NCBI GenBank assembly: GCA_016178505.1
Contig: JACOTG010000265.1
Location: 1-50,047, forward strand
Length of the DNA: 50,047 bases
Direction of reading: 5' to 3'
Source of the DNA: Planctomycetota bacterium
GTDB taxonomy: Bacteria > Planctomycetota > JACOTG01
How positions within the stretch are numbered: the first letter of the stretch is position 1; every line of letters begins with the position of its first letter. Made by a program: the position numbers and the translations under genes. The notes below the pieces were generated by a model. The model searched no databases. It was not told where the DNA came from and saw nothing but the letters and a program-made list of their open reading frames with translations. This document shows, one piece after another, positions 35,003-43,176 of the stretch.

Positions 35003-36160
35003 TCACGGGCTGGTGACCCGACGCGCCAGCTCGAACAGCTTTTCCTCGGGGATGCCGTCGTACTCGGCGATGTTCCAGCTCGTGACCGCGATGACGAGAT
35101 CGATGTCGGGGAAGACGAGCAGCGACTGGCCGCCGTAGCCGGAAGCCATCCACGCGCGCCGGCCGCGAGCGGCGTCGGTGAGCGGCAGCCACCACTGATA
35201 GCCATACATCGCCGTTGGCCACACGGCCTCGGCGGAGACGGACGGCGCGACGGACGCATCGACCCACGCCTTCGGAACGATCTCGGCGCCGTGCCATCGT
35301 CCGCCGTAGAGAAAGAGCTGTCCGATATTCGCGAGGTCGAGCCGTCGCAGATAGAGCCCGCCTTCGGTGTCAGGCAGTCCGCCCGGCGCCCGCTTCCAGT
35401 GGAACTCGCGAATGCCGAGCGGGGCGAAGAGGTGATCGCGCGCGTACTCGTCGATCGTCCGGCCCGTCGCCGCGAGCGCGATCTTCGAGAGGAGCTGGCT
35501 GACGCCGCTGCTGTACGCGAACGTCGTCCCCGGCTCGGCGATCATCGGGCGATCGATCGTGAACGCGACCCAATCGGCGCTCGCCTCCATGCGCGTGCAG
35601 ACGTTCGACGGATCCTCATAGGGAACGGAGATCTCGTCCCAGTCGAGGCCCGCGGTCATCGTCAGCAAGTGACGCAGCGTGAGGCGGCGCTTGCGCTCGT
35701 CGACGTTCTGGACGCGCTCGCCGAAGTAGTGGAGCACGGGCGCGTCGACGGACGGGATCTCGCCGCGACCGACGGCGATGCCGAGCGCCGCGGACGTCAC
35801 GCTCTTTGTCACGGACTGCATCGTGTGCAGCGAGGTCCCGTGATAGTAGGGGTGCCACTCGGCGGAGAAATAGTTGTAGGGGCCGGTCGAGGCGTCGCGT
35901 CCCGCGTAGATCGTCGCGTAATCGTGCGCGAAGTCGCGATCAAAGACGAGCGCGCCGTGCCGCACGATCGAGATGCCGTCGACGAAGTGGTACTTGCCCG
36001 CCTCGATCTCAGAGACGAGCTCGTTCACCGGCGCCGCGTCGAGCCCGGCCTCGGCGAAGCCGCAGCGGGGCCAGTCCTCACCGGGCGGCGGAGTCATCGT
36101 CGCGCACGCGAGCGCGACGAGCAGGGGAGGGAGGACGACGAGACCAGCGACGACGCGCAT
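35003..36160 (-). CDS. Beta-lactamase-family (class C-like) serine hydrolase lipoprotein
   Basis: 385 residues. The start at ATG 36160 gives a lipoprotein signal (VVAGLVVLPPLLVALAC). The catalytic SxxK is SVTK (MQSVTKSVTSAALG), the second motif is YSS in place of YxN (FAYSSGVSQLLSKIAL), and a late SGYGGQ stretch sits where KTG or HxG occurs in the family. The body also has RHLLTMTAGLDWDE and HLFAPLGIREFHWK, typical of beta-lactamase-related esterases and peptidases. It is probably an esterase or D-aminopeptidase-like enzyme, not a true beta-lactamase. Its stop is 31 nt from the convergent gene. It lies 23 nt after the hybrid kinase gene on the same strand. Confidence 0.9.
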   Translation of the reverse strand: MRVVAGLVVLPPLLVALACATMTPPPGEDWPRCGFAEAGLDAAPVNELVSEIEAGKYHFVDGISIVRHGALVFDRDFAHDYATIYAGRDASTGPYNYFSAEWHPYYHGTSLHTMQSVTKSVTSAALGIAVGRGEIPSVDAPVLHYFGERVQNVDERKRRLTLRHLLTMTAGLDWDEISVPYEDPSNVCTRMEASADWVAFTIDRPMIAEPGTTFAYSSGVSQLLSKIALAATGRTIDEYARDHLFAPLGIREFHWKRAPGGLPDTEGGLYLRRLDLANIGQLFLYGGRWHGAEIVPKAWVDASVAPSVSAEAVWPTAMYGYQWWLPLTDAARGRRAWMASGYGGQSLLVFPDIDLVIAVTSWNIAEYDGIPEEKLFELARRVTSP

Positions 36161-36183
36161 CGAGCGACCTTCACCCGAGCGCC

Positions 36184-38871
36184 TCAAGGATGCAGAGTGG
36201 GCTCGCGACCTTCAGGCGACGGCTCGCGATGGAACGTCTGGACGCTCGCGACCAGCTTCCGTACGTCGACGGGCTTTGCGATCAGGGCGTCGACGCCGAA
36301 CCGTTTGATCTCCGCCATTCGTTCTTCGGTCAGATCGCCCGTCGACACCACGACGCCGCGAACAGAGGTCGGGCGGCGAGTCTCGAGCGCCTTCAATACT
36401 TCGCGCCCATCCATGTCCGGCAGCATCAAGTCGAGCAGAACGACGTCGATGCGCTCGGTTTCGAGGAGACGGAGCGCCGTGGCACCGTCGGGCGCTTCCA
36501 AGATGGTCGCCCCTTCCTGTACGAGAATCTGTTTCGTGCCCTCGCGACTGGTCGCGTGATCCTCGACCACCAGGATGCGCATGCCTGGAAGCTTCGGAAC
36601 GGGCGGGTCCGACGAGTCTCCTTTCGACGGGTTATGCTCGGTGCGATATGAGGTGTCCAGTCGGACGACGACCGCCGACGCCGGCAGCGCGATCGTGAAG
36701 TTCGTCCCCTCGTTGAGGACGCTCTCGACCGAGATGGATCCTCCCATGATCTCGGTCAAACGCTTGCAGATCGCGAGGCCTAAACCGGTCCCCTTGGTGC
36801 GGGCTCGCTCCGGATTTCGGAGCTGCGCGAACTCATCGAAAATGTGCGAGAGGTGCTCCGCCGCGATCCCGATCCCCGTGTCGCGGACCCGCACGAGGAC
36901 GCGCCGATCCGGATCGGGACCCAGCAAAGCCGACACCACGATCGTTCCGGCAGACGTGAACTTGATCGCGTTCCCGAGCAAGTTTCCGATGACGCGCGCT
37001 AGCTTGATGCGGTCGGTGTGGATCCAAATCGTTCGTTCCGGCACCTCGACCTCGAGCCGTAGGCCCTTCTCTTCGGCAAGCGGTCGGAGTTGTCGGCACT
37101 CCTCGTCGATCAAGTCGTTCAGGGAGAACTCGCTGTCGATCAGCTCGATCTTTCCGGAATCGAACCGCGCGACGTCGAGGACGTCGCCGACGAGGTCGAG
37201 CATGGAGAGCACGTTTTGCTGGAGCTTTTGCGCGAGCTCCGGGATTTGCGGGGCCATGGCGGGCATGGACGCCGCGCGGCGAATCACCTCCGCCATGAGA
37301 TTGATCGCGTTCGCAGGAGTTCGGATGTCATGCGAAACCGCAGCGAGGAATCGCGTCTTTCGCACGCTCGCTTCTTCCGCCGCGCGACGGCGTAGCTCCA
37401 ACTCGCGTTGAAGCACCTTCAAATTCGTAATGTCCAAGAAGGCAAAGACGGCGCCGGTGATCCGGCCCTGGGAGTCGTAGAACGTCGCGGTGCTCACGAG
37501 AATCGTGATGTGCTTTCCGCCGGGGAAGAGGAGGTCGAACTCCTCGCCCCGCAATTCCTCGCCGCGAAGCGCGCGAGAGATGGGCAAGTCGTGCTCCGCC
37601 ACCGGCTTTTCGTCCCGGTGAAACTGGCGCTTCAGGCGCATCCCGGCGGGTGAGAAGAGTGAGATGTTCTCGTCCGACGCGAGGCCTAGAATTGCCGCCG
37701 CAGCGGGATTCTGCCGAACTTCTCTTCCCTCGGGATCATCGACGACGGCCATGCCGACGGGGACGGCCCTGAATGCCGTCTCGAAGCGTCGACGCTCGTC
37801 CTCGATGGCGGCCACGAGCTCCGCATTCTGCAGGCTGATGGACGCTTGTGCCGCAAGCGAATCGATGATGGCGACGTGCGATTCGTCCCATTGCTTGGGA
37901 TCGTGCGAGTAGACCTCGATCGCGCCCACGCACTTGCCGTGCACGCGAAGCGGCGATGCGAGGATCGATCGGAGCGGGGGGCCGCCCTTCTTTTGCGGGA
38001 CTGCGAGATCCGGTCGCAGCGAAAGATCTTTCAGGTATCCCGTTTGTCCGACCGAGAGAATCAGGGACGTGAAGGATCTCGCAAAGGGAACTGTGGCACT
38101 CTCCAGTCCTTGAGGTCCGAACCCGTGGTGACAGACGACGACGAGGTCGTCGCCTCGCTTCTCGACGATCGTCGCCGCTGCGCCGCCGGTGAGCAGCCCG
38201 AGCGTCTCGCACACCTTCTTCAGCGTCTCGTCTCGACTCAGCTCTACCGTGAGCGAGCGCGAAAGCTCGAGGAGCTGCTCGAGCATCCGCTCGCGATTCG
38301 CCAATTCTTCGTTGGCGACTCGAAGCTCTTCGCTCTGGCGTTCCAGCTCCTCGTTCGTCGCGCGAAGCTCTTCGCTTTGACTCTCCAGCTCCGCATTCGC
38401 GGCGCGGAGGTCGTCGGTCCGATGTTCCAGTTCCGCGGCTTGACGCTGGACTTCTTCGCGGCTGCTTTCGACTTCCTGTTTGCGTCGCGCGAGATCTAAT
38501 TCCTGCAGTCCGACCGATCGGTTCGAGACGATCCAGGCATGCACCAGTCCGGCGACGACCACCGTCACGCCTGCCGCGAGCGCCTGGTTCAACAAGGCGA
38601 TGCGCTCGACAGCGGGCGCCCCCGGCCGGGGTCCGACGAGGTACATCGTAAAGATCAGCACGACGAGCACCGCAGCCAGGCCCCAGAGGAATCGAACGCT
38701 TCGCGTCCATGCACAGAGGACGAGCGGAACGCAGTAGAGCATCGGAATGACGAGACTCGACGGCGTGACGTAGTCGGCGACGAGAATGATGCCGGCGGCG
38801 AGAAGGCTCAGCGGTCCCATCAAGGTTGCCGGCCGTCTCATCGATGAACCAGCATGTTGGGTTTCGGTCAT
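36184..38871 (-). CDS. Membrane hybrid histidine kinase (TM-coiled coil-GAF-PAS-HisKA-HATPase-REC)
   Basis: 895 residues. Four N-terminal membrane helices (MGPLSLLAAGIILVADYV, LVIPMLYCVPLVLCAW, FLWGLAAVLVVLIFTMYLV, AAGVTVVVAGLVHAWIV) lead to a coiled coil with repeating EELRATNEELERQSEEL units. Then come a GAF domain (PLRSILASPLRVHGKCVGAI), a PAS domain (PVGMAVVDDPEGREV), HisKA with His514 in FLAAVSHDIRTP, HATPase with VIGNLLGNAIKFT, VRVRDTGIGI and GTGLGLAICKRLTEIMGG, and a receiver with Asp814 in VVLLDLMLPDMDG and TGDLTEERM. All phosphotransfer residues are present. The ATG at 38871 is 2 nt past the CheR stop (a TTG at 38877 is possible), so the pair is co-translated. Confidence 0.93.
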   Translation of the reverse strand: MTETQHAGSSMRRPATLMGPLSLLAAGIILVADYVTPSSLVIPMLYCVPLVLCAWTRSVRFLWGLAAVLVVLIFTMYLVGPRPGAPAVERIALLNQALAAGVTVVVAGLVHAWIVSNRSVGLQELDLARRKQEVESSREEVQRQAAELEHRTDDLRAANAELESQSEELRATNEELERQSEELRVANEELANRERMLEQLLELSRSLTVELSRDETLKKVCETLGLLTGGAAATIVEKRGDDLVVVCHHGFGPQGLESATVPFARSFTSLILSVGQTGYLKDLSLRPDLAVPQKKGGPPLRSILASPLRVHGKCVGAIEVYSHDPKQWDESHVAIIDSLAAQASISLQNAELVAAIEDERRRFETAFRAVPVGMAVVDDPEGREVRQNPAAAAILGLASDENISLFSPAGMRLKRQFHRDEKPVAEHDLPISRALRGEELRGEEFDLLFPGGKHITILVSTATFYDSQGRITGAVFAFLDITNLKVLQRELELRRRAAEEASVRKTRFLAAVSHDIRTPANAINLMAEVIRRAASMPAMAPQIPELAQKLQQNVLSMLDLVGDVLDVARFDSGKIELIDSEFSLNDLIDEECRQLRPLAEEKGLRLEVEVPERTIWIHTDRIKLARVIGNLLGNAIKFTSAGTIVVSALLGPDPDRRVLVRVRDTGIGIAAEHLSHIFDEFAQLRNPERARTKGTGLGLAICKRLTEIMGGSISVESVLNEGTNFTIALPASAVVVRLDTSYRTEHNPSKGDSSDPPVPKLPGMRILVVEDHATSREGTKQILVQEGATILEAPDGATALRLLETERIDVVLLDLMLPDMDGREVLKALETRRPTSVRGVVVSTGDLTEERMAEIKRFGVDALIAKPVDVRKLVASVQTFHREPSPEGREPTLHP

Positions 38872-38873
38872 GA

Positions 38874-39815
38874 TCAAGTCCTAATTCGCCGATAGACGCC
38901 GGGACCGATGGCCGTGAGCTGCTTCGCACTGGTCGGCCGCTCTGCCTTTCCGACGACGAGGACGCCGCCGTATCGGAGCGACTTCTCGAGCAGCTCCCAC
39001 AGGGACTCCGCCACTTCGGGGCGAAAGTACATGGCCGCATTTCGGAAAAAGACGAGATCCCAGGCGCCCGGTTCCTGGGCGCGCATGATGTCCGCCGCCC
39101 GCCAGTACACGCTTCTCCGGATTTGCGGGCAGACCTGCCAGTCGCCACCGGCTTCCGTTTCGACGAAGTAGCGACGGAGCAGCTCCGGCGGCACGCGCGT
39201 CACCGCATCCGCGTCGAAACATCCGCGTCTCGCGCGTGTGAGCGCATCCTCTCGACAGTCCGTCCCGAGCAAAAGGCCGCCGACGAGAGCATCGATCTCC
39301 GCGAGCAACAGCGCGACCGAGTACAACTCGGCGCCGTCCGAGCACCCGATGCTCCAGACGTACATTCCGGCTCGCGACGAAACGATCGACGGGAGGACTT
39401 CTTGACGCAGGAGGTCGAACACGGCGGCGTCGCGAAAAAACGAGGTGACTCCCACGAGGGTGGCGCTCATCGCGACGGAGACGAGCGAAGGCGTCTCTTC
39501 GAGAATGCGCCGCGCGTGCGAGAGCGAGCTGGCGTGAAGCACCCGCAGGCACGCAGGCAGACGGCGCTGAAGCGTCTCCACGCGGTAGCCGCGCGAATCC
39601 ATGCCGACGCGTCCGAAGAGCCAGGCAAAGAACGAAGTGCTTTCGTGTTCGACGTCGTCCGTCGGCGCGGGCGGGCTCGGTCTCGGCTCGACGGCGCGCG
39701 CCAGGTCCAGCGCTTTACGGCTCCTCGCGAGAGCGGGGAAGATGATGTGAGTCAGCTGGCTCGTCGGCGACGACACGGTGTGTTTTTCCCCTCTTTCAAA
39801 CTTCACCGCTCGCAT
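38874..39815 (-). CDS. CheR-family SAM methyltransferase
   Basis: 313 residues. Residues about 60-130 form the helical CheR N-terminal domain (FFAWLFGRVGMDSRGYRVET, LQRRLPACLRVLHASSLSHA) and about 125-313 the catalytic Rossmann domain: TSFFRDAAVFDLLRQEVLPS, VWSIGCSDGAELYSVALLLA, FFRNAAMYFRPEVAESLWEL, GGVLVVGKAER. CheR normally methylates glutamates on chemoreceptors. No chemoreceptor or cheB is near. Instead it is coupled to the hybrid kinase, whose coiled coil resembles the one in CheR/CheB-PAS kinases and could be the methylation target. The annotated ATG 39815 has a weak ribosome site; GTG 39776, preceded by GAGGGG, is an alternative. Confidence 0.87.
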   Translation of the reverse strand: MRAVKFERGEKHTVSSPTSQLTHIIFPALARSRKALDLARAVEPRPSPPAPTDDVEHESTSFFAWLFGRVGMDSRGYRVETLQRRLPACLRVLHASSLSHARRILEETPSLVSVAMSATLVGVTSFFRDAAVFDLLRQEVLPSIVSSRAGMYVWSIGCSDGAELYSVALLLAEIDALVGGLLLGTDCREDALTRARRGCFDADAVTRVPPELLRRYFVETEAGGDWQVCPQIRRSVYWRAADIMRAQEPGAWDLVFFRNAAMYFRPEVAESLWELLEKSLRYGGVLVVGKAERPTSAKQLTAIGPGVYRRIRT

Positions 39816-40236
39816 GCGAACCCTGCCCTTGTTTCAGGTTCGGCTGCCGGGCCTCGTCGACGCCGACATGCAGGCTGTGATGCTCCGGCTTGGAGGCCTG
39901 CAAACACCGAACCTCCAGGGCGACGGCGGGCCGCAGTCACCCAGACCGCCTCAGCGCGAAGCGGGTCGACCCCCCTATTCATCGCAATCCGAAGTCAGAC
40001 GAGCCTGGGCCGCCGTTCGGGCCGCGTCCTCGAGCACCCTCCTCGCGTCGGCATCGTTTTCCTTTCGAGGAAAATTGTCCGTGCCGGGCGGGAAAGTCTA
40101 CAGAGTGCCCGCCTCGGTGCCCAGTGGGGGTTTTGCACGAAAGCCAGCGGCATCGCCTCGCCCGGTAGTGACGGCGTCCGACACGCTCCACTCGCGTGCA
40201 ACCGTCCGAACACGGGACGCCCGGGAGGGGCCGGCG
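39816..40236. other. Spacer without recognisable gene
   Basis: No gene was found. A hairpin with 7-bp stem TTTTCCT/AGGAAAA and a TTCG loop lies at 40057-40074. It has A/T-rich ends on both strands and might serve as a bidirectional terminator for the remnants to its right, but it lacks a GC-rich stem. Open frames here show no ribosome site or recognisable motif. Confidence 0.4.
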
Positions 40237-40297
40237 TCATTTCGCTGCGATCGTCACCATGCCCTGCTTCGAGACGGCGTAGGCTCCGCGATTCCGG
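40237..40297 (-). repeat. Tail repeat family 2, copy C
   Basis: About 60 nt aligning without gaps to 11854-11913 and 9896-9955. It retains the stop codon in the same place as the intact gene. Confidence 0.75.
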
Positions 40298-40403
40298 ATC
40301 CGCGCTGTACCCGTGACGCATACCGTGTCTGGCACAGCTTCACCACGGGGTGGCGCGCGCCGGACAGCGTCGCGCTGAGTCCGCCGATGGGCGCCGCGTC
40401 ACT
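40237..40403 (-). pseudogene. Gene remnant ending in AVSKQGMVTIAAK
   Basis: On the minus strand an open stretch without a start codon reads PDTVCVTGTARIRNRG then AYAVSKQGMVTIAAK and TGA at 40237-40239. The last 14 codons match the end of the gene at 11854-13041 and the fragment at 9896-9955 (tail repeat family 2, copy C, 40237-40297). Further upstream in this frame a TGA interrupts it near 40400. It is a decayed 3' end of a gene related to, but not identical with, the helical-repeat gene. Confidence 0.6.
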
Positions 40404-40574
40404 TCACGTGCAGATATCGACAGTCGTCACACGGTGCCTCTCGGTAATCGTCGATCCGTCGTCTCGAGTGGTTGCGCTCGAGCGGGTAACCCGGGTGGGC
40501 TCGACCTCGATCGTCACGACCTTCCCATCCGAGATGAACGGCGTGTCGGCCGGCGTCTCGCGCCGAGGGCGTTC
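40404..40574 (-). pseudogene. Coding remnant in frame after the stop of the Trx/HEAT gene
   Basis: Beyond the TGA at 40575-40577, the same frame runs 56 codons to TGA 40404-40406 and has the look of coding sequence: DTPFISDGKVVTIEVEPTRV, TRSSATTRDDGSTITERHRV, TTVDICT. It has no start codon. It may be the relic of a separate beta-strand protein joined here by deletion, or a lost extension of the upstream gene. The parent family is not recognised. Confidence 0.45.
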
Positions 40575-41858
40575 TCACTTGCGCTCGATCTCGTCCTCCA
40601 CGAACGTGATGAAGGCTCCCTCGTACTGCGAAGTCGGACCTTCCTCGATCGCGGTGAGCGCGTAGCCGGCGACTCGCTTCACCGCGAAGAACTTGTCGCT
40701 CTTGGCGATCCGCTCGAGGAGGCTGACCGCACCCTTGTCTCGATGCATGCCGAGCGCCCACACGGCGACCCCGCGGAGGTTCGCCTCGTCGTTCGAATCG
40801 GCGATCTTTCGAAGGATGTCGAGGATCTTCGGCGAGTCTTCGACGTAGCCGAGGGCGATCGCGTCGTTGATCCGGATGAGAGAACTCTGGCTCGCCGATT
40901 CTTTCACGACCAAGGCGACGACATCCGGTTGCTTGGGCGCACACCGGGCGAGCGCGCGCAGAGCATTCGCCCGCACCCGTTCGGCCGTCTCGCTCTTGTA
41001 GAGGTTCAGGAGCGGAGGAATCGCCTCCGGCAACCGCAGCAGCTCGAGGCCGACGACGGCGTTGTTCCGAACGAGGAGCTTTGATTCTCTCAGGATTCCG
41101 ATGAGCACGGGTAGGGCGCGGTAGCTTCCGCGCTGGCTCATCGCTCGGATCGCTTCCGCGCGAATCGCGTCGTCCGACTTCGCTTCCGCGATGTCGACGA
41201 GGAGCTGGAACGCGCGCGGGTCTTCGAACGCGGCGAGGGCTGCGAGCGCCGGCGCTCGCTTGTCCTGGTTCTTGCTCGACGCGCTCTTGGAAACGATTCG
41301 GGCTTCCTGAAGCTCCCGTTCGATGGGACTCGCGTCCACGCTGGCGGGGTCGACCGCGACGCGCGCCAGCTCGAGCATCTTCTTCAGCTTGGCGAGGTCG
41401 AGGAGGTACGCCTGGCGAGCGAGCACGAACCCAGACGGATCGACGAAGAGATGCTGCGGCGTCGCCGCCCCATCGCCGGAGAACCAGCGCTTTCGCACCT
41501 GCGCATCGACGGCCTGGTGCTCGGCGCACGTCACGGAGCCGAAGCGGCCGCACACTTGCCGCGTGGATTCGCCGTCCGGCACCTCCACGGCGGCGTGCGT
41601 CGCCGCGTTCGCGATCACGCACGCTGCGTGCTTCGAAAGCTCACCGAGCTCGGCGTCCCGGTAGTGCGTGAGCGTCACGGTGTCGCTCGCCGCCTCTTTG
41701 TCGACGACGACGCAGACCAGGACGGGGATCTTCTCCTTTTTGGCTCGAGCGAACGCCGCTTCGAGCGAGGGCTCGAAATGAATCGTCGCGGGCTTGCTGG
41801 CGTCGTCTTGCGCGAAGCAGAGAAGCGTGGCGGAGATGATGACGCCAGGAACGAACAT
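40575..41858 (-). CDS. Exported thioredoxin-like/HEAT-repeat protein
   Basis: 427 residues. A signal peptide (FVPGVIISATLLCFAQ) precedes a thioredoxin-like region at about 25-170 (SLEAAFARAKKEKIPVLVCV, QHLFVDPSGFVLARQAYLLD). The CxxC active site is absent, so redox activity is unlikely. HEAT repeats fill about 195-420: ALAALAAFEDPRAFQLLVDI, AIRAMSQRGSYRALPVLIGI, ALRALARCAPKQPDVVALVV and VAVWALGMHRDKGAVSLLER. AAGGAGA precedes the ATG. It is the last intact gene of the minus-strand run from 48113, 21 nt after the peptidase gene. It is probably a periplasmic scaffold; the partner is unknown. Confidence 0.85.
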   Translation of the reverse strand: MFVPGVIISATLLCFAQDDASKPATIHFEPSLEAAFARAKKEKIPVLVCVVVDKEAASDTVTLTHYRDAELGELSKHAACVIANAATHAAVEVPDGESTRQVCGRFGSVTCAEHQAVDAQVRKRWFSGDGAATPQHLFVDPSGFVLARQAYLLDLAKLKKMLELARVAVDPASVDASPIERELQEARIVSKSASSKNQDKRAPALAALAAFEDPRAFQLLVDIAEAKSDDAIRAEAIRAMSQRGSYRALPVLIGILRESKLLVRNNAVVGLELLRLPEAIPPLLNLYKSETAERVRANALRALARCAPKQPDVVALVVKESASQSSLIRINDAIALGYVEDSPKILDILRKIADSNDEANLRGVAVWALGMHRDKGAVSLLERIAKSDKFFAVKRVAGYALTAIEEGPTSQYEGAFITFVEDEIERK

Positions 41859-41879
41859 CGGCCGCTCTCCTTGCCGCGA

Positions 41880-43133
41880 CTACTTCGCCTTCTCGGCGAC
41901 GTACGCGCGCCACTCTTTCTCCACGGCGTCGAGGTCCTTGCCCATCACCTTCTCGAACGCGCCGACCGTGGCCTTCGACTTGAACGCCTCCTTGAGATAG
42001 GCGGCGAACTTTTTTCGGTGCGCCTCGTTGTTCGCGTGCAAGAGATAGTGCACGAGGGTGTAGACCTCGGCGTACTTCAACGGCAATCCGGTCCGCTCCG
42101 CATTCGCGTCGGACATGCTCTGGCCCGTCGGCGAGAAGAAGTCGCCGGCGTTGTGGTTGAAGATGCGCTGAAGGTGGGTGGACTTGGGAGCATCCGCCAC
42201 GAGCTTGAACTTCGCCGTGTCGACGACTCCGAGTTGCAGCGTCGCCTTCCCCGGAGGTCCGGTCAGCGCGACCTCGAAGTACTTGGCGATTCCCTCGTCG
42301 ACCCAAGTCGGGATCAAGCCGGAATGCTCCCACGTGAAAACCGTGTAGAGGAGAGCGTGAGTCGCCTCATGGACGAGATCCAGCGGCCGGCCGGGAACGA
42401 CTTCGTAGTAGACGTGACGCACGCGCGCCTGCCGATCCCGAATCACGTGAGTGTCATCGACGTGAAACTCTCGTGGGACGAAGTCCTTCTTCGTGCGGAA
42501 GGCATTGATCGCCATCGGATCGAGGACCTCGCGAAGCTCGAGGTCTCTTCCGAAGACGACGAAGAACGAGCTGTAGAAGATCTCGAGGTCGACCGCGAGA
42601 TCGGCGGCGGCACCAACGCCCGCGTTCGTTCGGATGATGTAGTGCTCGGTCTCTATCTGGAGAGCCTTGCCCCAGTCCTCCGTCGTCTTGTCGATGAGAG
42701 GCCAGGCTACTTGGCCGCCGTCGATGGGGACGAGCCACGCGTTCTGGCCACGGCGATGGTGGAGGATCTCGTGCGCCCTCTCGTTCTTCGGGTCAGTGCG
42801 TAGCACGAGATACGCTTCGAGTTCCGCCTCGTGCTCGAGCTTTCTGTCTTTGCAGAACGCCGCGAGCTCGAGGTGACCGGCGACATCGCCGTCGTGGATC
42901 GTGCGGAGCTTTTCGAGCCACTCTTCCATGGACCGAGCGACGGACGAGACGGAAAGGACTTCGGACTTCGCGAGCGTCTGCTCGCGCGTGGACGCGCGCA
43001 GGACGAGCTTCTCGTCGTTCTCGAAGACCACTCGCCCCTTCAGCTCGCCGCCGGCCTTGAGTTTCACCACGTCGCGCATGTCCTCGTTGCCGGATAGCGC
43101 CGCTGCGAATGCCACGAGAACAAGGGGGCTCAT
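41880..43133 (-). CDS. Exported gluzincin-like metallopeptidase (MA-like)
   Basis: 417 residues from the ATG at 43133, which has AGGAGA upstream and a signal peptide after it (SPLVLVAFAAALSG). Residues 20-65 form a small beta domain (VVKLKAGGELKGRVVFENDE). The peptidase part has HExxH as HEATH at 255-259 and a third ligand glutamate E280 in WVDEGIAKYFE, 21 residues on, as in MA-clan enzymes. The protein ends KEWRAYVAEKAK. It is a tandem duplicate of the gene at 43177, with near-identical N- and C-terminal regions. The arrangement suggests an active secreted peptidase beside an inactive sister. The substrate is unknown. Confidence 0.85.
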   Translation of the reverse strand: MSPLVLVAFAAALSGNEDMRDVVKLKAGGELKGRVVFENDEKLVLRASTREQTLAKSEVLSVSSVARSMEEWLEKLRTIHDGDVAGHLELAAFCKDRKLEHEAELEAYLVLRTDPKNERAHEILHHRRGQNAWLVPIDGGQVAWPLIDKTTEDWGKALQIETEHYIIRTNAGVGAAADLAVDLEIFYSSFFVVFGRDLELREVLDPMAINAFRTKKDFVPREFHVDDTHVIRDRQARVRHVYYEVVPGRPLDLVHEATHALLYTVFTWEHSGLIPTWVDEGIAKYFEVALTGPPGKATLQLGVVDTAKFKLVADAPKSTHLQRIFNHNAGDFFSPTGQSMSDANAERTGLPLKYAEVYTLVHYLLHANNEAHRKKFAAYLKEAFKSKATVGAFEKVMGKDLDAVEKEWRAYVAEKAK

Positions 43134-43176
43134 GATCGGTTCTCCTGCATACACCGGCCGCAAGATTCCCGCGCGA

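Noticed and set aside
40057..40074. TTCG-loop hairpin as a regulatory RNA
   Set aside because: It has an isolated 7-bp A/T-rich stem with no wider structure or conserved context; it is noted only as a possible weak terminator.
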